DNA from: Macrolepiota albuminosa
Lineage: Eukaryota > Basidiomycota > Agaricomycetes > Agaricales > Agaricaceae
Direction: 5' to 3'
DNA: 64,000 nucleotides
NCBI GenBank assembly: GCA_027475525.1
Contig: JAMWFC010000122.1
Location: 620,001 to 684,000 of the forward strand
The stretch's first letter is position 1. Each line of letters begins with the position of its first letter. The notes beneath the pieces were generated by a model that worked only from the letters and a program-made list of their open reading frames with translations, searched no databases and was not told the origin of the DNA. The position numbers were made by a program, and so were the translations under genes. Of the stretch, positions 49,001 to 55,886 are shown one piece after another.

Positions 49001-50722
49001 ATTACCATGAAAAACTCGAGGTTGCTTAGGATCTGATGATTGATAAAGACGAGAAACATATGCACTACTGCAATAAACAGCACATGTCATTTCTTCAATC
49101 CACGTTAGATCTGCAAATTCTTGTGGTAAATTTCCACGATATAACTTGTTTACTAAAGAAAATTTTGGAATCTGCTTCTTTCGCAATTCAGAATAACAGT
49201 CATTGCAAATTTGAATTAAATTTGGATTTGATTTAATACCATGAACATCTAACATCAACCCAGCATAATTTTGAGGCAAATGTATAAAATCATTATTGAA
49301 ACGAGTATCAGAAAATTTTAGAACAGATAAATTAAGATTATAAAGATCACTACTGGAATCAATTGATATGGAATGAATGATTGACTTATCTCGTTGACGA
49401 GCACATACAGCACAAATAAGAGGAATAATCCAATTTGTTGCTTCACGATATTTATGTGCACAGTTCATAATAAGATTATCAGAAGGAACAGTTGGCCATG
49501 AAGAAATAATTTCACTTTGATGTTTTGCATTTATACTGATTGTAATTTGTTTTTGAAGATTTCGCTCTTTTTTTTTTTTATTTTGCTTTCGAACTTTTAT
49601 GCTGGTTGTCAAATGTACAAATATATTAGTACTATATTCAATTTCTAACAGCAAACACACTGACTTGAAAAAATCAGAAGGAAATATAGTATAGGTTGGT
49701 AATAAGCAAGTAATGTATTGATGAATATCTGATATGTTGCAAGACATCAATGCTTTGCACCGAGAGCGAAAGCTTTCAATAATAGCTTTTACCATTTCAC
49801 TATGTAATTTTGCAAAAGAAGGACGGCGAGAAGGATGAATACATTTTAAAATAGAACGCAATGATTTTTTTGAAAATGTTTGTGAAGGTAACAAGCTCAC
49901 ATTATTATCGTTCTCAGTATTTTCCAACAACTGATGCAATACAGGCTTATGTATTTGACAATTCTTGTAATGTAACAAAGGATTTTCAGGGATTAGTAAA
50001 GCGTGCAAAACTTTCTCACCAAATAACTGAAGAGCAATGTTATAAAAAAGTTTAGGCAGCATTTCAGAAGAAGAATCTGGAAAAAAAGAAGATAACTGCT
50101 CATTTATTTGATTTGATGTAAGAGTAAGACATTTCTGCCTATATTCCAAGAAGTGAGACAAAATAGTGCTAGCAAGAGCTTCCTTATTCCAACATTTAGG
50201 CATAATTAATTCTGAATTAAATGCAGATTTTAAGTCTTTACAGGAAAGTTCATTCAAAGATGCAAGATAATGATCTTGAGTATAATACAACCATGTGGGG
50301 TGGTTTTTATAGTGCAGATAGGTGCGAAATGAAGAAAAATATTTGCGAGGATGAAAAAAAGAAGAACAAATATCGTAACAATCCAAAGTAATAAATGTTC
50401 TCTCTCCAAGATTGCATACAGTAAATATTCCTGTTGTGTAAGTGACAATGTAGGAAGATGTGGAATTTTCATCTTTAAAAACATTAGTCAACCATTCAAT
50501 CACAGAATTTGAAGAATCAAAACTAGAAGAATTTGGAAAGTATAAAGTATTATAATATTTTGGATATTCCTCAGGTAAAAACTCAACATGCGTAGGAGGG
50601 CAATCTTTTTCATCAAGTACTCTAGGTGCATGACATGGCAATTTTATTAAGGGAAACATGCTGTAATGATGTGAGAGTACTAATTTTAATGGTAGTACAC
50701 AAAATTCAATGGTAGTGCACAA
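43079..50722 (-). CDS. Helitron RepHel protein with C-terminal ubiquitin-peptidase-like domain, 2547 aa, intact
   Basis: A single uninterrupted, AT-rich ORF of 7.6 kb. Residues are counted from the ATG at 50722; the Met at 50659 is a likelier start because the first 21 codons lie in a 20-bp tandem repeat. About 460-560: DUF6570-like region (NKLYRGNLPQEFADLTWIEE). About 1019: HUH motif in GQWHAHFLIWL. About 1186: two-tyrosine motif YITDYITK. About 1684: Walker A GPGGTGKTHVV. About 1779: LLIDEVSLLS. About 1814: GDFYQYPPVGG. Then GHAAQGTSL and YVTASRATT close a Pif1-type helicase. About 2267: NWSCAYDSTLMSF, and about 2499: YNHFTARLF followed by WSYDGA, resembling the Cys and His boxes of USP-type peptidases. 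Nicking, rolling-circle replication and strand transfer are the known roles of RepHel. All motifs look functional. Confidence 0.92.
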   Translation of the reverse strand: MCTTIEFCVLPLKLVLSHHYSMFPLIKLPCHAPRVLDEKDCPPTHVEFLPEEYPKYYNTLYFPNSSSFDSSNSVIEWLTNVFKDENSTSSYIVTYTTGIFTVCNLGERTFITLDCYDICSSFFHPRKYFSSFRTYLHYKNHPTWLYYTQDHYLASLNELSCKDLKSAFNSELIMPKCWNKEALASTILSHFLEYRQKCLTLTSNQINEQLSSFFPDSSSEMLPKLFYNIALQLFGEKVLHALLIPENPLLHYKNCQIHKPVLHQLLENTENDNNVSLLPSQTFSKKSLRSILKCIHPSRRPSFAKLHSEMVKAIIESFRSRCKALMSCNISDIHQYITCLLPTYTIFPSDFFKSVCLLLEIEYSTNIFVHLTTSIKVRKQNKKKKERNLQKQITISINAKHQSEIISSWPTVPSDNLIMNCAHKYREATNWIIPLICAVCARQRDKSIIHSISIDSSSDLYNLNLSVLKFSDTRFNNDFIHLPQNYAGLMLDVHGIKSNPNLIQICNDCYSELRKKQIPKFSLVNKLYRGNLPQEFADLTWIEEMTCAVYCSSAYVSRLYQSSDPKQPRVFHGNTCAHDMNIVSTASVLPRTPDYINGLLSVVFIGPGQYKDKAMRNMFRVRKQKIWDFLIWLKNVAKNPLYQNIELDKRIVDLYPKDAVLPGLEDRLLHDTELSVEKTFEEETAGLSDHPALEICKSNTDDEATVLLERMGVSDPESVKIQGSSLTASALRTLVSNNNKFNNEQPDLIIYKGNNKINEYNNPVLFPGMFPTLFPYGCGGFDDPSRPTPLSMQLHVNYLIDLADHAFRYHYSFIFLALNIMQRRTAHFYTSLHVKSSRFKAIAEKLTSISSETLLSVANQLEKDYNYQSLSDDEKQVFTLLNEVNTIASHVPGSQASKIRCRNEIRNYSGYFGMPILYFTANPSAIHSPIFQLMYGDTTINLDDQFPLIVDSTTRALRLAKDPVAAADFFYFSIQCMFQYLFGWDFEKGKSFSEGGILGHLAAFYGSNELTERGQWHAHFLIWLIGAPNPSDIHIKLKTEAGYAQKVFQFFENIIHHHLPNIEIEIDPKYEPRIERPPHVPSSRSDEDIQDWKDLLDVEIKKCGEALQRHNCRAVCHKFGNDNKCRFRFPHDFVPESKFDPNTNSIYLLCQDPTVNYFNPIILVYCRHNHDLKCILSGKAAKAAMFYITDYITKLDLKTYQMLSLLSRTVLNMKDTIDSSSSKAKSKLLLHKCLSQLTKQQQIHAQQAAWYIRGRGDSFSSHKTTPMLSNLLLYYVKTSINAMKHTNEKNEDCSDEENDIEPISLKISVDINGNLLKATQIDDYIYRDSDLSNICFYTFVQCFRRELISTSKYKGTNTIRLGAYKRWRLKSPHPLCDTHDLVEHTNFERGDGSKLLIPYLIGTSIPRSTHSDYSIFMLAHFKPFSDVEPLLLSHENPDDVFSMYNFTEMSRNIMKNWDAIYECEDERDAERLQKKEQALKESKVFTELAASSNDTLFIPENSGQVVQKDFQLNQELLRLQASEWFLVDAEVNKKIDTSVLLPAVNISNLKIWKREVKLQEESLKSQRRNILDPLNQTAIINNASETELVSTLPNIKYLSSANISSNAPTPQTKSLNNINNLHFESRNNLIERIISEETLNEKQSIAFKIISKAFFKYIDDEAAGINNVLSPNYQPYLRLHLSGPGGTGKTHVVKAVQRVMEVYQCKQRLRFLAPSGTAAALIDGLTIHKGLSIKVQKKNKGKGNRIPGDSKEDYSVIMTVAEKSNLFEEFKNVIMLLIDEVSLLSCHLLSDVDCSLRIVKGNNEPFGGILVIFSGDFYQYPPVGGTPLYKPVTNSTNMSSQQLSTRLGRLVWKSVTEVINLEEQQRMKKDPEYAAAVLRLRKRKCTEEDVELFNSRVIKSFENPDGLNMSCNNRQHSTAIVQTNDLRQAINFQKAKSIVQGNIDICAANDTVKKKTISEPARSELLKLNVSKFASEGALPGFLPLYIGMPVVLRNRNLSTELGITNGAHGILKKYDIETCSSGYTYCTGAIIEFPRSKVSLSNLPNQYFPIEPLSWKFQHLVQLDKNNEKQKISIMRYQLPFQPAFAITGHAAQGTSLPHILGWLHLGGFAAYVTASRATTREGLAIVQKVTLKDLNRKLPSDLIIETQRHEIMEHNTLIRHGFKKGFIRVVPDPEGEDKHLSKYSNINIKLSTYSQRYSDNIQNTQDQCERKVDADNNNKSKKRSASRNSCRDFTLHKKLKLDFDESTNSIWHVISKGCSWDSINWSCAYDSTLMSFYCTYLQMNNEDQNIWSCSNETCNILSDLFAKHISLSYNIDDIRNEFRKYLYYKNPIKFPLIGPTLISATDIVDLIFFAPNIVQKMIYHISCPSCQFLLEATIDLHHIGHCTSPTVWSNYGIQGDTEATTQQWLNAFITAGKRHASIEAATIMKNGLANHSHICSAIPSEKILYAPAPLIIRLDLDYIDGFATKIIPIVCLPTQTGLQQYSVRAIIYQGYNHFTARLFDNNSVWSYDGAAYNGSIVKENNCINLEIFNGRQQHIVIYAKI

Positions 50723-50785
50723 AATTCAGTGGTAGTACACAAAATTCAGTGGTAGTACACAAAATTCGGTGGGAGTTCACGTTTA
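50685..50785. repeat. 20-bp tandem repeat at the RepHel 5' end
   Basis: About five units of GGTAGTACACAAAATTCART with small variations. The repeat overlaps the first codons of the longest RepHel reading frame. It could be a promoter or end element of the Helitron, or simple slippage. Confidence 0.65.
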
Positions 50786-51379
50786 TTTCAGTGGGATTTC
50801 ACAAGTACCTAATATAGATGACTAGATAAAAAAAGATACTACAACACCCACTAAAAAAACAGCATCAGTAAAAGAAAGCAAAATCAAAGAAAAAAAACAG
50901 TAGACAAAACGCACATAGGTAAAACTTGAAAAGCAATACTATAAAAAATATAAATGACACAAAAAATAACGATAGAAAACAGCACAGACAGGTGAAATCA
51001 CAACGGACAAGTGGAACAGGAAAGTAGCAAACACACAACGTTGTTGGAACAGAAATGAGCAGATGACGTGCACTAGTGGTGGACAAGCGATTACAGAATA
51101 GCCAACAGTGCAATGCAAGAAACACACGGCGTGAAATAGTAGTCAAACAAGCAGCAAGCAAGGAACAGCAGTGAACAGGCAGCACAAAATCGTACTGCAA
51201 CAGAAAACAAGCACTACAGCAGACAGAGATTACAATAGGCAGACATGAAATGAATAAAGACGACACCTATAACAGGCTCGCAGACAGCGCTGCGGCAGGA
51301 AATGATTACATTATGAAGGATTAAAGCACTAGTAGTAAGAAAAACATACCAATATGACAAAATAGTCTGAATAGCGGTA
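50786..51379. other. No gene recognised
   Basis: AT-rich sequence with A-runs upstream of the RepHel ORF. It may contain the promoter; no box was clear enough to call. Confidence 0.3.
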
Positions 51380-51630
51380 GCAGACAATGGTAACAAAGAC
51401 AAGTTTGAAGTCGTGAATATTTACTAATGATTGAAAAAAGTAAATGAGACAATACAAGCACTAATAAGGAACCTTATAGAAACTTTTAAAACATCACATG
51501 ATCTGGGGTAAATCTAGGGGAACTCGACCTTGTAAAAGATTATTAATTTTTTATAGAAACTTTTAAAACATCACATGATCTGGGGTAAATCTAGGGGAAC
51601 TCGACCTTGTAAAAGATTATTAATTTTGTA
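51380..51630 (+). repeat. Dispersed repeat, related to 55600-55800
   Basis: Shares GGTAACAAA, ACAAGTT, CACTAATAAGGAACYT, ATAGAAACTT, CATCACRTGATCTG and GAACTCGA, in the same order, with about 55600-55800. Contains a 77-bp duplication (51474/51551). The family is unknown; the right copy leads directly into the 55825 junction. Confidence 0.55.
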
Positions 51631-51654
51631 TATTTATATATTTTTTTATTTTTT

Positions 51655-51867
51655 TAATTCTCTTATTCTCTTTTTTTTTTTTTTTTTTTTTTTTTGGAGG
51701 AGCGTTACCTTGTTTGGTAGCTATTTGCAACTAACAAACTTTGCCCTTTGGGGTTAGTTCTCATAGCTCATAGCCCGCTAGTTTACAGACAGTCCGTCTG
51801 TTTTTAGGCGTTCACCCTGAGGAAATGCTTTACGCACACTCCTGGTATGGTAATTCTCTTATTCTCT
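51655..51867 (-). mobile_element. Short retroposon (SINE or 5'-truncated LINE), 17-bp TSD
   Basis: The 17-bp TAATTCTCTTATTCTCT occurs at 51655-51671 and 51851-51867. Between them lie 179 bp that start with a long T-run and GGAGGAGCGTT, so the element lies on the minus strand with its poly(A) tail on the left. The tail junction resembles the LINE tail at 24885, which suggests mobilisation by that LINE family. No pol III boxes were seen. Confidence 0.8.
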
Positions 51868-51992
51868 CACTCTTATATATAATGGTTAGATCACGCGTAT
51901 AAAGCTGAAAGTTCAAAATTCGATATTCCGACCTAATGACGTGTGATGTTGTCTTTTGACCAATCTCTCTGTACATCATATCTTTATAGTAA

Positions 51993-52076
51993 GCCCTTGT
52001 AGTTCAGTGGAATATTTATAAATTGATATTTCTCTATACTGTGCACAAGCGGCGGGTTCGACTCCCCCGTAGTGCA
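51993..52076 (+). ncRNA. tRNA-like relic with pol III A and B boxes
   Basis: Contains TAGTTCAGTGG (A-box-like) and GGTTCGACTCC (perfect B box) about 50 bases apart, 84 nt in all. The acceptor stem pairs poorly, so this is a tRNA pseudogene or SINE head, not a functional tRNA. It is absent from the left arm, so it inserted after the arms duplicated. Confidence 0.45.
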
Positions 52077-52519
52077 TGATGGTATTCCTTTGACCATTCT
52101 TGTTTTCAAACCATTACGTAAGTGCCCGTCCCCACGAACGATTACATAATGATTTTATTATTATTATTATTGTATATAGTCATCATCATTATTTGTAATA
52201 CATACGTCTCTTTCTTTCCTCCCTGTCTTTTCTTAAAATTTTCGATTTCAAACTATCTTACCGCTAGCTTGCTCATAGGTCATGTTACTGCACAACTCTG
52301 GAAATGCTATATCCTCGTCGCTTCTTCTGCTATAACGAACTGGTACCGTCAGTCTATGTTGTCGTGTACTCACTCAACGGACACCTACTGGAGGCAAACA
52401 CTATCAATCACTGTGGTTCAACTTGGTACTTATTACTACTCGTTGCGAGCTAGAATGTTTCGATAGGTAAAATTCTGGCAATTAGTACAATGTAAGTACG
52501 ACTTCAGCCTGTTCAATCT

Positions 52520-53424
52520 ATGGATCTATGCGGCTTGAAACGAATCTTTTCTGCGAATGCGACCATGGAAAAACCGTTGTATTACTCGAACAACTATGCA
52601 ATGAAGCCTTATATATACCAACCTGCTAAAACAACCAAGATGTTCAGTGACATTAAGTATGACTTTAGTGAACACTCACTCACTTATACGAAAATAACCG
52701 TACGCGGTCGATATTTCCTCTCAACATCACTTCATATACGTTTACTTTTTTTTGGTGTATAACGTTGAACAACGTCTTCACACAACATCCATGTCTGAAC
52801 TTCCACACGTTGACGAGTTTACTTTTTTTTGGTGTATAACGTTGAACAACGTCTTCACACAACATCCATGTCTGAACTTCCACACGTTGACGATATACAG
52901 TGTTGGCGCCCACGCACGTCTCCCTACTCCTTCGGCGGAAGACGAATGAGAGAAATTGCGGATGTTGGGTTCACCATTGTCACTAGACGGTACCTCGACG
53001 TTTTAAGTAGTTATAACGTCAAAAATCTAGTATTTTGGTGAGTTTTTCTATTTTACTTTATATTAGCGCTTTTTTTTACATATTGTATCTTTCTAATGTC
53101 AGCTCTTATACCCATCACGACCCGCGCGCACGACACCTCACCCTCAAAGGATTCGATACGAACCAACGATTAGTCGCCGCCTTTCACGTACATCGTAGCG
53201 ACGACAATCAATACCTTGACGAAGCGTTCACTTACGCGTATTCGGGCGATTCATACAGCTGGACGGCGAAAAATATTATCGTCAAGCACGTCGTTCTCAA
53301 CCACGTAACTCAACGCCATATTTTCAACACAACTTCGAAAATCGTTGTAAGTCTTCATTTTACTCTTCAAGTTTACTTCGAACTCATTTTATTACGAGTG
53401 CGCGTATGTTACAACAGAAAATAA
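52520..53424 (+). CDS. Arm gene (right copy), unknown
   Basis: Open stretches start MDLCGLKRIFSANATMEKPL (52520) and continue near 52880-53040 (MREIADVGFTIVTRRYLDV) and 53100-53424 (FHVHRSDDNQYLDEAFTYAY), separated by likely short introns (GTGAG at 53038; AG near 53100). The same order occurs in the left arm. Upstream, 52270-52466 is also similar between arms and may be a first exon. The 77-bp duplication (52741/52818) interrupts the middle. I do not recognise the protein. Its constant position next to the hairpin end suggests it belongs to the mobile unit. Confidence 0.45.
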
Positions 53425-53757
53425 TAACGATACATCAATAGGTAGTATTACTTTCTTTTCGTAGGTAAGTTAACTTTGTTTTTCACGATTACAATCCGCT
53501 ATATGTTTTTTTTCAAACAGATTTTATTTTATTTTATTTATTTATTTATTTATTTTATTATATAATATATTATGTATATCGTATCGTACCACTCAATGTA
53601 TGTATCATATCATATCATTTATCATGATCATATCTATACATAAATTACTGTAATAACCATATATAACAATAAAGTAATAAAGAAAATAAAGAACGAAGAG
53701 AAGAGTACATACATACAATAAATAAAATTAATAAAATACAAGTAATAAAAGAAAAAG

Positions 53758-53870
53758 GAACATGTAAGAGTCGGGGACCGGCTCACACGTATGCCGCCAC
53801 GATAATAATATTTTAAGTCGTAGCGACCCATGCGCCGGTCACCGACTCTTATTATATTTCTCTTTCTTTT
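53758..53870. repeat. Head-to-head element ends forming an 80-bp imperfect hairpin
   Basis: AGAGTCGGGGACCGGC on one side and GCGCCGGTCACCGACTCT on the other face each other across about 50 bp. Each is followed outward by the same AT-rich sequence type (GTAAGAG and CTCTTATTAT). This resembles two copies of the 14574 terminus in opposite orientation. Confidence 0.6.
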
Positions 53871-53919
53871 ATTATCAATCATTTATGTCTTACATATGAT
53901 GATCATTAATAATAAATTT

Positions 53920-54145
53920 ATTACATAAGTGTTCGTCTGGATGAACGCTTATGTAATCATTTGAGAACAGGTCTGCAGTGACTGTAATTTTCCTACACGG
54001 AGTGATAAAAAAACTTCTCTTTCTTTTATTATGATTCATTAATAATAAATGTATTACGTATTACGTAAGCGTTTGTCTGGACAAACGCTTATGTAATCAT
54101 TTGAGAACACTGTAATTTTCCTACACGGAGTGATAAAAAATTTAA
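53920..54145. repeat. Tandem pair of palindromic units with shared flank
   Basis: Two near-perfect palindromes (ATAAGTGTTCGTCTGGATGA and GTAAGCGTTTGTCTGGACAA, each with its mirror half) are each followed by TTATGTAATCATTTGAGAAC and TGTAATTTTCCTACACGGAG. They belong to the same family as the 16.5-kb and 24.6-kb clusters. Confidence 0.65.
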
Positions 54146-54518
54146 AAGAAAACTAGCCTTGAAAGTTATAAAAATACAATAAAATTTTCGGGAGTATTAT
54201 TATGTACTCAGTCTAGATTTCAAGAGGAAAGAAGACTCAAAAATTGAGAGAGCCTATTGCACATTAAAATGTGCAAAAAGAGTTGCTAATCCCAACAGGC
54301 AAAAGTTCAGAGTTATACACAAAGAAAAAGCACAGATTCAGATCAGGTTCTATTGAATGATACTGTAGCCAAATTGCAAGATGCTGATTTTGAACCAAGT
54401 AACAGACACTCAGACTCTGACTAGGAGAATAAACTTCAAGACTATTGGGGTACCTATACACTGTTCGTTGCAGTCAGCAAGGCTGTGTAACACTTCCAGA
54501 GGATGGAACCAGGAAAAC

Positions 54519-54572
54519 TGGAACTAGCAGGGGTTGAACCTGCATCGCATGTTACCATTACACCATAGTCCC
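54519..54572 (-). ncRNA. tRNA-like element in the TRIM 3' LTR (no anticodon arm)
   Basis: On the minus strand GGGACTA pairs with TAGTTCC (one G-U pair), followed by A as discriminator. TGGTGTAATGGT fits a pol III A box, and GCAGG-TTCAACC-CCTGC forms a T-arm that contains the B box. The anticodon arm is missing (54 nt in total). Confidence 0.65.
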
Positions 54573-54931
54573 GTGTTACTATTTGCTTTTTGTTGTCAAC
54601 TAGTACCATTCTAGCTCCAGTCAATAGGGGCTTAAGCATAACCCCAGGCTTTAACTAAGGTATATTGACACACCCTTACACTCTCCCCTCTAGACTTGTT
54701 CCGGCAAGTCTCAGGATCTCAAGTGCACCCTCCTTGTACCTTATCCTGATCACAGACCATGCATCCGGTATTTCATGACTTATAGGTCCCAGGGTAAAGG
54801 CCACCTTATGTCAGCGGATCAACCTAGATCATGACGCAGGCTTGGTCACGAACATACAAGGCTAGCACAGCCACTGTAGTTCCGCCAAATGTAACACTTC
54901 CTGATGATTGAACCGACAACCTCAGGAAAGC

Positions 54932-54985
54932 TGGAACTAGCAGGACTTGAACCTGCATCGCATGTTACCATTACACCATAGTCCC
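54932..54985 (-). ncRNA. tRNA-like element in the TRIM 5' LTR (no anticodon arm)
   Basis: Same fold as at 54519-54572, with T-loop TTCAAGT and the same perfect 5-bp T-stem. The compensation-free conservation of stem, A box and B box in both LTRs supports the assignment. Confidence 0.65.
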
Positions 54986-55189
54986 GTGTTACTATTTGCT
55001 TATTGTTGTCAACTAGTACTATCCTAGCTCCAGTCAATAGGGGCTTAAGCATAACCCCGGGCTTTAACTAAGGTATATTGACACATCCTTACAGTCTGTG
55101 AATGAAGGGAAGACACATACAATGAGAAATTCCTGAGCTTGGATAAGGAAATTTTAGGCTTAGCCATAACACTTTTTTGCATTGGATCA

Positions 55190-55824
55190 GAGAGTCTATA
55201 TTATAAAAAGGGCGGCTTCCACCACAATCAGTCTGTATAGACATATTGGACCCTGTGATGTGAGGGTCAGTCATCTTTGTCTCAGGAAGTTCTTCATCTG
55301 TTGGCTCTGCAGCCATTTGATCTATCCTATTGTCTGGTTGTTTAGTTATGGGGTCCCACTTTACAGAAGGGGTGTTTAGTATGTTTTTTGCTCTATTTAC
55401 ACACGGGTGGGGGTGAAATTTCATTTGGTATTTTACATATAATGTACAGCCAGACTACATATTATATTACCGGATAGCTGTATATATGCATAGGAGGAAG
55501 AGAGAGAGAAGACCTATATATATATAGAAAATGAACTTGATACTTCCTATATGTCTGTTGGTATAGTATTATTATGTATGACAAATAGCTGCTGAATAAC
55601 AGTAAGACATGGTAACAAAACAGACAAGTTCAAAGTCTCGTTGATAAAGTCGTTGATGATGATTTTTGAAAAGAGCAAGCGAGACAAAATATACTAATAA
55701 GGAACTTAATAGAAACTTCTAGAGCATTCCAGAGCATCACGTGATCTGAAACGAACTTGTGAGGAACTCGAGACGTTCGAGCTTGTAAAGAACCCTTTCT
55801 CTTACTTACGTAAGAGAGTCGGGG
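55190..55824. other. Repeat remnants up to the insertion junction
   Basis: 55190-55440 resembles 17521-17920. 55600-55800 resembles 51380-51630. The last bases hold the inverted repeat CTCTTAC-TTAC-GTAAGAG and the terminal GAGTCGGGGA. No gene is supported. Confidence 0.45.
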
Positions 55825-55827
55825 ATA

Positions 55828-55863
55828 CCGTAACTAGCGCTGACTGGACGTCATACGCTAACA
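55828..55863 (-). repeat. Inner 36 bp of the split copia-2 3' LTR, with polypurine tract
   Basis: Identical to the last 36 bp of the intact LTR (60914-60949), ending CGCTAACA. The adjoining plus-strand CTCCCCCTG is AGGGGGAG on the element strand, the polypurine tract. Confidence 0.9.
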
Positions 55864-55886
55864 CTCCCCCTGACGTCCTGGGTGTG

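Larger units (their letters stand above)
51885..53797 (+). repeat. Right inverted arm, about 1.9 kb, CpG-rich copy
   Basis: Inverted partner of 14574-16705. It ends in GAGTCGGGGA (53768-53777) followed by an imperfect hairpin GGCTCAC...GTATGCC, corresponding to the left arm terminus. It contains a tRNA-like insertion, a palindromic unit (52115-52148) and a 77-bp duplication (52741/52818). It keeps CpGs that are TpG or CpA in the left arm. Confidence 0.8.
54486..55093 (-). mobile_element. TRIM (miniature LTR element) with tRNA-like sequence in each LTR
   Basis: Two direct repeats, 54486-54680 (195 bp) and 54890-55093 (204 bp), each start TGTAACACTTCC and end CTTACA. Between them are 209 bp without coding capacity. 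Next to the left repeat, the plus-strand CTCTCCCCTCTAG reads as a polypurine tract on the minus strand. Next to the right repeat, the minus strand reads TTTGGCGGAACTACAGTGG, a plausible primer-binding site beginning with TGG. The flanking pentamers are GGCTG (54481-54485) and GTCTG (55094-55098), a target duplication with one mismatch. The size and parts fit a TRIM on the minus strand. Confidence 0.75.
14574..55824. mobile_element. 41-kb insertion nested in the copia-2 3' LTR; candidate giant Helitron-like element
   Basis: The intact LTR reads ATAATTATA-CCGTAACTAG. Here the same sequence is interrupted after ATA (14571-14573) and resumes with ATA-CCGTAACTAG at 55825, so 41,251 bp lie inside a known LTR. 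The insertion can be read in two ways: a 3-bp target duplication (ATA), or a Helitron-like insertion between A and T with no duplication. On the minus strand the block begins TCCCCGACTC (55825-55816). Near its other end it carries the inverted copy GAGTCGGGGA (14603-14594), then a 7-bp-stem hairpin GGCGCAC-GT-GTGCGCC (14591-14576), and ends GCTA. A 5' TC, a short asymmetric inverted repeat and a 3' hairpin are features of Helitron2/Helentron-like elements. The RepHel gene inside points the same way. The canonical CTRR end is absent. Confidence 0.55.

Noticed and set aside
51993..52076. Functional tRNA gene
   Set aside because: The acceptor stem does not pair well, and I could not place an anticodon stem; kept only as a relic.
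15098..53424. Arm gene as a transposase
   Set aside because: The conserved stretches are short and show no catalytic motif I can name; called only as an unknown gene.
14574..55824. Starship-type element
   Set aside because: No DUF3435/tyrosine-recombinase captain gene was found at either edge. The RepHel gene and the end structure point to a Helitron-like mechanism instead.
14574..55824. KDZ transposon carrying oxygenase genes
   Set aside because: Oxygenase genes of this type often accompany KDZ transposases, but no large KDZ transposase ORF with Cys-rich domains is visible in the window.
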